A DNA stretch of 64,000 bases. Origin: Desulfobulbaceae bacterium (lineage in GTDB: Bacteria > Desulfobacterota > Desulfobulbia > Desulfobulbales > Desulfocapsaceae). The translations under genes were made by a program, and so were the position numbers. Positions 16,645 to 27,424 of this stretch are shown here, in pieces (within the stretch, counting starts at the first letter, position 1; every line of letters begins with the position of its first letter). The stretch spans positions 1-64,000 of the forward strand of contig JAABSV010000003.1 of the NCBI GenBank assembly GCA_011390165.1. The letters are read 5' to 3'. A model generated the notes under the pieces. That model was given only the letters and a program-made list of their open reading frames with translations. It did no database searches and was not told the DNA's origin.

Positions 16645-18024
16645 TTAAGCCTGGTTGGCCGGGAGATGCAGGTGGTGGCGGAAGAAGGGGCGGTGCTCGT
16701 CCTGGCGATGGCTGACGAAGATGATGGTGGTCAGCTCCTCCCGGGCGGCCTTTTCCAGCAGGGTGAGCAGGGCGGCCCGGTTGCTGCCGTCCAGCCCCTG
16801 GGTCGGTTCGTCGAGGATGAGCAGTTTCGGTCCTTTGATCAGGGCTCGGGCGATGAGCAGCAGGCGCTGTTCGGCAAAGCTGAGACGCCGGAATGAGGTC
16901 CTGGCCAGGTCGGCCAGCCCGAGCCAGTCCAGCCAGGTGGTGGCCGTCCGGACCTCGGCCGGGGAAGGCTGGCGGTACAGGCCGATACTGTCATAAAGTC
17001 CGGAGAGAATGACCGACAGGGCGCTGCCAGCGACCCGGTAGTCGCGGTGCAGGGCCGGTGAGACGATGCCCAACTGGCGTTTCACCTCCCAGATCGATTC
17101 GCCGCTGCCTCGTTGGCGGCCAAAGAGGCGGAGGGTATTGCGGTAGCAGTTGTGGTTGTCGCCGGTGAGCATGGCCAAGAGGGTCGACTTACCGCAGCCG
17201 TTGGGGCCGGTGATCAGGGTGTGGTCACCGGTGCGGATGGTGAGGTTGATGCCGCGAAAAATGGTTCGCTCTCCATAGGCGGCCCAGCCATCGCTGAGAA
17301 AGACGAGTTCCTCCACCTCCTTCTCCCCGGCTTGCCAGGCCAGGGGCTGGTCGAAGTGGTGCTGTGTGGCCGGCGCCGGTTCGCTGTGCAGATCGGCAAG
17401 TACCGCTGCCCGGGGGCCGGCGGCGACCAGCCGCCCCTGCCGGCATAGGGCCAGGTGGCTGCACCATGCCGGGATATCCTGGCGATCGGTGACGGTCAGC
17501 AGCACTTCGATACCACTTGCCACCACCTGCTGGAGAACCCGGTCGAGTTCCCGGCAACTGGCGCTATCGAGTCCGTCGTAGGGGTTTTGCAGCAGCAAGC
17601 CGGTGACGCCGTTGCTCAGTTCGCGCAGAAGAAGGAGCTTACGGGTCTGGCCGGAGCTGAGTTGGCGGTAGCCGAGGTGGAGGCACTCCTCCATGGCAAA
17701 GTTTCGCAGTAGCTGGCGGTGGCGCTCCGGCTCGTTGATCAACTCCCTGGCCAGGGTACCGGGGTCGGGGTGGTCGAGAAAGTCACTGTCATCGTTACGC
17801 AGTTCCTCCTCGAAGCGCTCCTGCTCCTGGCGAAAAGAGAGGACCCCGAGACGTTCCGGCAGTTGGAGCAGGTGGGCGGAGCAGTCGCTCAACCGGCCGG
17901 AGAGGATCTCAATGAGGTCGTCAAGGCCGGAGCGGTTGTCGCCGTAGAGGCACCAGGTCTGGCCGGGGGTGGTGGTAAGTGCGTCGACGCTGATTTTCGG
18001 GTGGTGCAGTTTTTCAATGCGCAT
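16645..18024 (-). CDS. ModF-like twin ABC ATPase with degenerate first half
   Basis: The 459-residue protein consists of two ABC ATPase domains in one chain, as in ModF, a soluble protein linked to molybdate handling. The second domain is complete: Walker A GPNGCGKST near residue 272, signature LSFAEQRLLLIARAL and Walker B LLILDEPTQGLD. The first domain is degenerate: its P-loop reads GDNRSGLD (residues 28-35) without the Lys, and its Walker B reads LLLQNPYDGLD without Asp-Glu, while LSSGQ is kept. The first half is thus probably unable to hydrolyse ATP. A GAGAGG site precedes the ATG. No molybdate permease genes lie nearby, so the molybdate link is tentative. Confidence 0.8.
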   Translation of the reverse strand: MRIEKLHHPKISVDALTTTPGQTWCLYGDNRSGLDDLIEILSGRLSDCSAHLLQLPERLGVLSFRQEQERFEEELRNDDSDFLDHPDPGTLARELINEPERHRQLLRNFAMEECLHLGYRQLSSGQTRKLLLLRELSNGVTGLLLQNPYDGLDSASCRELDRVLQQVVASGIEVLLTVTDRQDIPAWCSHLALCRQGRLVAAGPRAAVLADLHSEPAPATQHHFDQPLAWQAGEKEVEELVFLSDGWAAYGERTIFRGINLTIRTGDHTLITGPNGCGKSTLLAMLTGDNHNCYRNTLRLFGRQRGSGESIWEVKRQLGIVSPALHRDYRVAGSALSVILSGLYDSIGLYRQPSPAEVRTATTWLDWLGLADLARTSFRRLSFAEQRLLLIARALIKGPKLLILDEPTQGLDGSNRAALLTLLEKAAREELTTIIFVSHRQDEHRPFFRHHLHLPANQA

Positions 18025-18258
18025 CGCGCCTCTCTACCATAAATCTCGGCGAATGCAACCGCTTTGCCGCCGCGCACCTGCCCGGGAAAATGGTACCGCA
18101 CCGCTCCGACACCGCCATGGCTGGCCTAGGCCGGCAGCCAGGGGAGGCGGTAGCGGATTGCGCCGCGGTGGTCGTCAGGTGGTTGGACAAATTGTGGATT
18201 TTTGCCGTGGTTTGTATTATTTTGCCGCTAATCTGCTGCTGGTGACCTGCTTCCAGGA

Positions 18259-18426
18259 GGTACCCGTTCACCAGCACCCCATTTTCGCCCGGGTCAGGCC
18301 ACCACATAGGGCAAATTCATAGAGCCAACTCTATCTCTGCGGCCTGTCTGAACCAATTTCAAGCACTGGATGAACGGGTACCGTCTGGATGTTGCTGCGT
18401 TTTGCTGCATACCGGTGAACGATTAC
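18259..18426 (+). repeat. Dispersed repeat, complete copy 2
   Basis: A 168-bp element bounded by imperfect inverted repeats. The left end reads GGTACCCGTTCACCAGCA, and the right end, read on the other strand, GTAATCGTTCACC followed by GGTATGCAGCA. Between them lie the shared blocks CCCATTTTCGCCCGGGTCAGGCC and ACTGGATGAACGGGTAC. It sits in the 518-bp gap between the ModF-like gene and the CheB/CheR gene. The remainder of that gap (18025-18258 and 18427-18542) shows no supported gene. Confidence 0.82.
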
Positions 18427-18542
18427 GCCAGAGAAAAACTGTCCGTGCCGGGGTAAAAAAGGAGGCTGCTCTGGCGGCACGAGGTTCCCGTCCAGGTGAT
18501 AACGACACTGCAAAAAGCGGTTTTGTAAAAGGAAAATATGCG

Positions 18543-21944
<3,402 letters not shown>

Positions 21945-22048
21945 CCAGAGAGGATAGAGCTAAACCCTGGCGCAGCGCTGAGCAGCCTTTAGGCGATTGT
22001 CGCGGGGCAGAGCAATTTCTAACCAGGCAGAGGTGGCAGGTCAGAGCG

Positions 22049-23740
22049 ATGGACGAAAAGACCCCGGGAAAAATTGTCGGCCTGCGGGCCAGGGCGGAGG
22101 CAGCGCTGCAGGCAGCCCCTGACACCCCCGATTCACTTTCCTCCGCCGATATGCGGCAACTGCTGCACGAGCTGCAGGTCCACCAGATTGAACTGGAACT
22201 GCAGAACGAGGAGCTGCGCCACTCTCAAGATGCCCTGGAGGAGAGCCGGAAACGCTACATGCAGCTCTACCATCGGGCCCCGGTGGGCTATATCGTCCTC
22301 AACCGGGTGGGGATCATCAAACAGGCCAACGCCACCTTCGCGGTCATGACCGGGATGGCCGATGCTGTCAACAACGTCTCCGGCCGGCCGTTTGCCGACT
22401 TTCTGGTCCCCGATGACCGGAGAATTTTCCTGGCCCGGTTAAAATCATTTTTCAAGCACCCCGGCGAAAAGCAGATGCAGGTGCGCTTTGGCGACAGCCG
22501 GCAAACCCGCCTGATTGTCAGTCTGGAGGCTGCCCCCCTGACGGAGATACCTGCAGCGCAGGACTACGCTGATGGGGAGTTTTTTGTCGTTGTCAGTGAC
22601 ATTACCGAGCGGGCTCAGGCCCAGGCCGCCCTGCAGGAGAGCGAAGAGCGCTGGCGGGACTATGTCCTCTACGCACCAATTGGCGTCATCGTCGCCGATG
22701 GCGAGGGGCTTGTCCAGGAGGTCAATCCGGCCTTGAGCCGTCTTGCCGGCCTCGATTCGGCGGCGCTGCTTGGCAAAAAGGTCATCGATCTCTACCCCGA
22801 CCAGGAACGGGGGGCGGTGATGGCCATCTACCAGCTGCTCAAGCTGGAGGGGGAGGCCCATGGCCAACTGAGCTACCGCCATCCCCGCGGCGAAGAGCGC
22901 CGATGGGCCATTGCCGCCGCCAGGATATCGGAGGAGAGCAGCATCAGCTTTGTCGAGGATATCACTGAGCGGTTGCAGCTCGAGGCACAGCGGCAGACCC
23001 TGCAGAAGCAGGTCAATCAACTGGCCAAGGCCGACAGTCTGGGGCGGATGGCCGCGGCGATCGCCCACAATTTCAACAATATGCTGACCGTGGTTGTCGG
23101 CAACCTGGAGATCGGCATCGATCAGCTGGCTGGTGGCCCCGGGACCAACACTCTCCGCAATTCGCTGCAGGCGGCCTGGAAGGCCTCGGAACTGAGCCGG
23201 GCGATGCTCACCTACCTCGGCCAGTCAAGTGAAAACAGAGAGGAATTCGCCCTTGGCCGCTTCTGTGCCGCCCAGTTGCTCCGTCTGGCCCGGGCCAAGC
23301 CGGTGGCGGTGCGGATGGTGGAGGAGATTGCCACCGAGGGACCGATCGTCCTGGCCAGTATCCGGGAGATGGAGCAGGTCGTGTCGCACCTGCTCGCCAA
23401 TGCCTGGGAGGCCTGCGCCGATCGTCCTGGGAAGGTGACGGTGCGGGTCGGTTCGGTGGAACCTGGCGGCATCATCGGCAGCCACCGCCAGCCGCTCAAC
23501 TGGCAACCGGGGGCCTCTCTTTATGCCTTTCTTGAGGTCGGCGACAGCGGTGGTGGCATTGCCCCGGCAGACCAGGAACGGCTCTTTGATCCCTTTTTCT
23601 CCACCAAGTTCACCGGTCGGGGAATGGGTCTGCCGGTGGTGCTGGGGATAGTCCGTGCCCACGGTGGGGTGATAACCGTTACCAGCCGGCTCGGGGTGGG
23701 AACGACCATCCGGGTCTACCTGCCGGCAGAGCGCCGCTGA
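22049..23740 (+). CDS. PAS-domain sensor histidine kinase
   Basis: A 563-residue soluble kinase. After an N-terminal helical region (residues about 30-70, HQIELELQNEELR) come two PAS domains, each ending in a DITER motif (near residues 184 and 304). The phospho-accepting His340 lies in AAAIAHNFNNML, a variant of the H box typical of NtrB-like kinases. The ATPase part has an N box (HLLANAWEA), G1 (GDSGGGI), F box (FDPFFSTK) and G2 (GRGMGL). It follows the CheB-CheR-PAS gene by 104 bp in the same direction and may supply the kinase that protein lacks. No response regulator is adjacent. Confidence 0.9.
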   Translation: MDEKTPGKIVGLRARAEAALQAAPDTPDSLSSADMRQLLHELQVHQIELELQNEELRHSQDALEESRKRYMQLYHRAPVGYIVLNRVGIIKQANATFAVMTGMADAVNNVSGRPFADFLVPDDRRIFLARLKSFFKHPGEKQMQVRFGDSRQTRLIVSLEAAPLTEIPAAQDYADGEFFVVVSDITERAQAQAALQESEERWRDYVLYAPIGVIVADGEGLVQEVNPALSRLAGLDSAALLGKKVIDLYPDQERGAVMAIYQLLKLEGEAHGQLSYRHPRGEERRWAIAAARISEESSISFVEDITERLQLEAQRQTLQKQVNQLAKADSLGRMAAAIAHNFNNMLTVVVGNLEIGIDQLAGGPGTNTLRNSLQAAWKASELSRAMLTYLGQSSENREEFALGRFCAAQLLRLARAKPVAVRMVEEIATEGPIVLASIREMEQVVSHLLANAWEACADRPGKVTVRVGSVEPGGIIGSHRQPLNWQPGASLYAFLEVGDSGGGIAPADQERLFDPFFSTKFTGRGMGLPVVLGIVRAHGGVITVTSRLGVGTTIRVYLPAERR

Positions 23741-23845
23741 GCCGCCATTCCTCTCCGCCGGGTGCCCACCCCTCCCCCTCCATCTCCCGTCGGCACAGCC
23801 GGTGCCGCCTGCTTACCTGCCGTTTTCCCTTGCAGTTTCTGTCTG

Positions 23846-25261
23846 TCAGAGATTGTGCTTGTGGATTTTCTTGTACAGCAGGGTGCGATGGATGCCAAGC
23901 ATCCGGGCGGCCTTGGCCTTGTTCTGGCCGCTTTCCTGCAGGGCGAGGACAATGGCCTCCTTTTCCGCCTGCTCCTGAATCTGCCGGATGGGGGCGGTGG
24001 TGCCGCCCTTGCCGCCGCCCTCCTTGGGGTGGAGGTAGAAGGGGAGATCCTGGACTCTCACCCAGTTCCCCTCCAGGGAAGAGAGGGTCCGTTCCACCAC
24101 GTTGGCCAGTTCCCTGACATTGCCGGGCCAGTCGTAGCCCTCCAGGGCAGAGGCGGCAGCCTGGCTGAAGTCAACTTCGCTCAGGTGGGCCTCACTGCGC
24201 AACTGCTGCAGGAGGTGGCGACCGATGGGGAGGATGTCCTCGGGGCGTTCACGCAAGGGGGGAATGGTCATCGAGAAGACGTTCAGGCGGTAAAAGAGGT
24301 CCTTGCGGAAGCGGTTTCCGGCCAGGAGCCGTTCTAAATTCTGGTTGGTGGCGGCGATCAGGCGAAAGTCGGAGCGGATCAGCTGGGTTCCCCCCACCCG
24401 TTCGAACTCCTTTTCCTCGAGGACCCGGAGGAGCTTCGGCTGCATCTCCAGGGGCAGGTCACCGATCTCATCGAGAAAGATGGTGCCCCGGTGGGCCAGC
24501 TCAAATTTTCCCGGTTTGCCCTGCGGGGCGGCGCCGCTGAAGGCCCCCCGTTCGTAGCCGAACAGCTCTGATTCGAACAGATCCCTGGGAATGGCGGCGC
24601 AGTTGATCCGGACGAAGGGGTGCAGCTTCCGTTCGCTGGCATGGTGGATCGCCTGCACGAAGAGCTCCTTGCCGGTGCCGCTCTCGCCGCAGATCAATAC
24701 CGGAAAATTGCTGGCGGCCGCCCGCAGGGCCTCGTTTTTCAAGGTGGCGAGGGTCTGGCTCACCCCGACAATGCTGTCGATGGTGTAGCGGATCGAGCGG
24801 AGGGCCAGCAGTTCCGCCTCGTACACCTCCAGTTTTGACTCGAGCAGGGAGAGCTGCTTGGCCAGGCGGCCGAGGTCGCGAACATCCTTGAAGAGTACCA
24901 GCCCGAACACCGCAATCACCGTACCCCCCTTTTTGATCGGGATGCGGTGGACCACCATGTTCTGTCCCATGATCCGCTGGCTGTGGCTGAATTCGGGGAT
25001 TCCAGTACGGGCGACGATGTGCATCCGGCTGTTTTCGATCACCTCGGTACAGTGTCTGCCGATTTGTGCGGCCGGGTCGAGGCCGAGAAAGCGGCCGTAG
25101 GGTTGGTTGAAATGGGTGATGTAGCCGTCACGATCGGTGACGAGAGCACCGTAATGGATGTGCTCGAAGATGAGGGTGTAGATCTCGAGCTCTTCCCGGA
25201 GGCGGTCCTGTTCTTCCAGCCTTTCGGGTGAGTCCGGTAATGGTCCAGGCAGGGTATCCAT
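23846..25261 (-). CDS. Sigma-54-dependent activator with N-terminal PAS domain
   Basis: The 471-residue protein has a PAS sensor (residues about 25-130), a coiled linker, an AAA+ domain (Walker A GESGTGKE at 192-199) and a C-terminal Fis-type helix-turn-helix (NKAKAARMLGIHRTLLYKKI). The sigma-54 contact loop reads GAFSGA (239-244) instead of the usual GAFTGA, a conservative Thr-to-Ser change. There is no receiver domain, so it probably senses a ligand. It diverges from the CoA-transferase gene, which has a -24/-12 promoter, making that gene the likely target. A palindrome lies just upstream of its start at 25274-25286. Confidence 0.92.
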   Translation of the reverse strand: MDTLPGPLPDSPERLEEQDRLREELEIYTLIFEHIHYGALVTDRDGYITHFNQPYGRFLGLDPAAQIGRHCTEVIENSRMHIVARTGIPEFSHSQRIMGQNMVVHRIPIKKGGTVIAVFGLVLFKDVRDLGRLAKQLSLLESKLEVYEAELLALRSIRYTIDSIVGVSQTLATLKNEALRAAASNFPVLICGESGTGKELFVQAIHHASERKLHPFVRINCAAIPRDLFESELFGYERGAFSGAAPQGKPGKFELAHRGTIFLDEIGDLPLEMQPKLLRVLEEKEFERVGGTQLIRSDFRLIAATNQNLERLLAGNRFRKDLFYRLNVFSMTIPPLRERPEDILPIGRHLLQQLRSEAHLSEVDFSQAAASALEGYDWPGNVRELANVVERTLSSLEGNWVRVQDLPFYLHPKEGGGKGGTTAPIRQIQEQAEKEAIVLALQESGQNKAKAARMLGIHRTLLYKKIHKHNL

Positions 25262-25273
25262 GAATGACCTGTA

Positions 25274-25286
25274 GTAGAAATTCTAC
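25274..25286. promoter_or_regulatory. Palindrome upstream of the sigma-54 activator gene
   Basis: GTAGAA-A-TTCTAC is a perfect 6-bp inverted repeat with one central base, 13 bp before the activator's ATG and about 140-150 bp upstream of the candidate sigma-54 promoter of the CoA-transferase. The position suits either an upstream activating site or autoregulation. This is inferred from symmetry and position only. Confidence 0.4.
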
Positions 25287-25426
25287 ATGTATACCATGTG
25301 CTGCACTTTTTCGTCAACACCCTCTTCCCTGACGGCGGCAAGGGACCGGCTTCAGGTGGCTGGAAGGCCACGCGGCAGCGGCTTTCGGCGCGGAGCGCCT
25401 CCAGCCGGTTGAAAGTGGCACTGTCC

Positions 25427-25442
25427 TGGTCCGGATTTTGCT
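25427..25442 (+). promoter_or_regulatory. Candidate sigma-54 (-24/-12) promoter
   Basis: TGGTCCGGATTTTGCT fits the consensus TGGCACG-N4-TTGCW at 10 of the 12 defined positions. The essential GG and GC pairs are separated by exactly 10 bases. It lies 96 bp before the CoA-transferase ATG, opposite a divergently transcribed sigma-54 activator gene. Confidence 0.65.
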
Positions 25443-25538
25443 GATTCTTCGTTGATCAACCCACTGTCGTCGCCGGCCGTCGCCGGTCGTAGCATCGACC
25501 GGCAGCAACTGCCATAAAAATTTGCCCGGGAAAAAGGT

Positions 25539-27185
25539 ATGCAGAGCACAGCAGCATCCGCCCCCCCCTCAGAGTGCAGACGGCCGGTCGCAGCCGGCAA
25601 GGTTGTCAGCGCCGCCACTGCCGCAGCGGCAATTGCTGATGGCAGCACCATTGCCACCGGCGGTTTTGTCGGCACCGGTTTTCCCGAGGAGATTGCCATT
25701 GCCCTGGAAAAACATTTTCTTGCCCACCAGCGGCCACGAAACCTGACCATGGTCTATGCCGCCGGGCAGGGTGACGGCAAGGAGCGTGGGCTCAACCACT
25801 TCGGCCATGACGGCATGGTCCGGCGGGTGATCGGCGGCCACTGGGGGCTGGTGCCGAAACTGCAGCAACTGGCAATTGACAACCGGATCGAGGCCTACAA
25901 CCTCCCCCAGGGGGTGATCTCCCACCTCTACCGCGATATTGCCGCCAAAAAACCGCGCACCATCACCTCGGTGGGGCTGGGAACCTTTGTCGACCCGCGC
26001 CTGGGCGGGGGGCGGATCAACAGTGCCACCACAGAGAATATTGTCGAACTGATCAACTTCGACGGTGTCGAGTACCTTGCCTATCGAACCTTTCCCATCC
26101 ATGTCGCCATCCTGCGGGGAACCACCGCCGACGAAAGCGGCAATGTCACCATGGAAAAGGAGGCCCTGACCCTCGATTCCCTGGCCATGGCGATGGCGGC
26201 AAAAAATTCCGGTGGCATGGTTATCGTCCAGGTGGAGCGGATCGCCGACCGCGGTACTCTCCATGCCAGACAGGTTAAGATTCCAGGTATTCTGGTCGAT
26301 TACGTGGTTGTCTCGGAACCTGCCAACCACTGGCAGACCTTCGGCGACTGCTACCACCCGGCTCGCAGTTGTGAGATTCGTATCCCTCTCCAGTCGTTGC
26401 CGATCATGGCGATGAGCGCCAGGAAAATCATCGCCCGGCGGGCGGCCTTCGAACTACGGGCCGGCAGTATCGTCAATCTCGGTATAGGCATGCCGGAGGG
26501 GGTAGCCAATGTTGCCAACGAGGAGGGGGTTCTCGACCAGCTCACCCTCACCACGGAACCGGGAGTGATCGGCGGTCTCCCCGAAGGGGGGCTCAATTTC
26601 GGTTCGGCCATCAATACCGAGGTGCTCATCGACCAGAACGCCCAGTTTGATTTTTATGACGGTGGCGGCCTGGACCTCGCCTTTCTCGGGCTGGCCCAGG
26701 CCGATCGCCAGGGCAATCTCAACGTCAGCAAGTTCGGCCCCCGTCTGGCCGGTGCCGGTGGTTTTATCAATATCAGCCAGAACGCCCGCAAGGTGGTGTT
26801 TGTCGGCACCTTCACCGCCGGCAGGCTGGAGGTGGTGACTGCCGAAGGGAAGCTGCAGATCATCAGTGATGGCGACAGCGTAAAGTTCGTCGACCAGGTG
26901 GAACATGTCACCTTCAGCGGCCTCTATGCGATGCGCAAGGGGCAGCAGGTGCTCTATATCACCGAGCGCTGTCTCTTTCAGCTGACCCCGGCCGGCATGG
27001 AACTGATCGAAATTGCCCCGGGAGTCGACCTGCAGCGGGACATCCTCGCCAAAATGGCCTTCACCCCGCTGATCCGGGAACCGCTACTAGAGATGGATGG
27101 GCGAATTTTCAGGCAGGAGCCGATGGGTCTGCGGAAGGGTGAATCGTTCACCGGTATGCAAAGGCTGTCGAAGCCGGATCTGTAA
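25539..27185 (+). CDS. Acyl-CoA:carboxylate CoA-transferase (propionate/acetate type)
   Basis: Class I CoA-transferase in which both halves are fused in one 548-residue chain, as in propionate CoA-transferase (Pct) and YdiF. The catalytic Glu is Glu340 in TTEPGVIGG; GLGTFVDPRLGGGR and GSIVNLGIGMPEGV mark the two halves. It would move CoA between acyl-CoA and short-chain acids such as acetate, propionate or lactate. A sigma-54 promoter and divergent activator point to substrate-induced control. The last 14-15 residues, after GLRKGE, are encoded by a copy of the dispersed repeat and match no family feature. The ATG is weakly supported; homology starts near residue 20. Confidence 0.9.
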   Translation: MQSTAASAPPSECRRPVAAGKVVSAATAAAAIADGSTIATGGFVGTGFPEEIAIALEKHFLAHQRPRNLTMVYAAGQGDGKERGLNHFGHDGMVRRVIGGHWGLVPKLQQLAIDNRIEAYNLPQGVISHLYRDIAAKKPRTITSVGLGTFVDPRLGGGRINSATTENIVELINFDGVEYLAYRTFPIHVAILRGTTADESGNVTMEKEALTLDSLAMAMAAKNSGGMVIVQVERIADRGTLHARQVKIPGILVDYVVVSEPANHWQTFGDCYHPARSCEIRIPLQSLPIMAMSARKIIARRAAFELRAGSIVNLGIGMPEGVANVANEEGVLDQLTLTTEPGVIGGLPEGGLNFGSAINTEVLIDQNAQFDFYDGGGLDLAFLGLAQADRQGNLNVSKFGPRLAGAGGFINISQNARKVVFVGTFTAGRLEVVTAEGKLQIISDGDSVKFVDQVEHVTFSGLYAMRKGQQVLYITERCLFQLTPAGMELIEIAPGVDLQRDILAKMAFTPLIREPLLEMDGRIFRQEPMGLRKGESFTGMQRLSKPDL

Positions 27186-27200
27186 CGTTCTTCCTGGTCG
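27139..27200 (-). repeat. Dispersed repeat fragment forming the end of a gene
   Basis: From 27139 the sequence aligns with the start of the minus-strand copy at 52607: GAATCGTTCACCGG, ATGCA, AAGG, a GCCGGAT block and TGTA-n-CGTTC. There is a short gap and a few substitutions. The CoA-transferase stop codon (27183-27185) falls inside it. Similarity fades after about 27200, so this is a partial copy. Confidence 0.65.
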
Positions 27201-27241
27201 ACTAGCAAGGGCGGCGATAATCGATAGATGGAGCAGAGTTG

Positions 27242-27270
27242 TTGCAATAACAGGTAGGACCAATTATATT
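27242..27270 (+). promoter_or_regulatory. Candidate sigma-70 promoter of the first TRAP operon
   Basis: A -35 box TTGCAA (27242-27247) and a -10 box TATATT (27265-27270) are separated by exactly 17 bp. They match the consensus at 4 of 6 and 5 of 6 positions. An operator-like GGTAGGACCAAT (27253-27264) fills most of the spacer. The first gene downstream begins at 27425. Confidence 0.6.
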
Positions 27271-27336
27271 TCTGCGCTTGGTCCTACCGTGATTGGTCCT
27301 ACCGCGATTGGTCCTACCTCTATTAGTACGACCAAT
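27253..27336. promoter_or_regulatory. Array of five GntR/FadR-like operator sites
   Basis: Four copies of a 15-bp unit start at 27277, 27292, 27307 and 27322. The first three read CTTGGTCCTACC or ATTGGTCCTACC plus three variable bases; the fourth reads ATTAGTACGACCAAT and is nearly palindromic. A fifth copy in the opposite orientation lies at 27253-27264, inside the promoter spacer. The core TNGTnnnACNA is the known pattern for FadR-subfamily GntR regulators (for example PdhR and LldR). No such regulator gene is in the window. The exact period and the promoter overlap suggest cooperative repression. Confidence 0.6.
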
Positions 27337-27424
27337 AAGAGAATTCCGACAATACAGTGCGGATACGTGATGCGGCCGGGTGTGCCGGCCGCGTTGCCGA
27401 ATGCCACAACCAAGGAGGAAAGAG

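Noticed and set aside
18402-18542. N-terminal extension of the CheB-CheR protein into the repeat element
   Set aside because: Residues before 18543 have no CheB similarity, derive from the repeat, and a good ribosome-binding site supports the start at 18543.
25415-25431. TGGCACTGTCCTGGTC as the sigma-54 promoter of the CoA-transferase
   Set aside because: Its -24 half is perfect, but the -12 position reads GT in place of GC; the site at 25427-25442 has both GG and GC at the right spacing.
27277-27336. Regular 15-bp repeats considered as a CRISPR array or as a coding pentapeptide repeat
   Set aside because: Units are too short and directly adjacent with no unique spacers; the frame that reads them as peptides has no start signal. 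Operator sites explain orientation and promoter overlap better.
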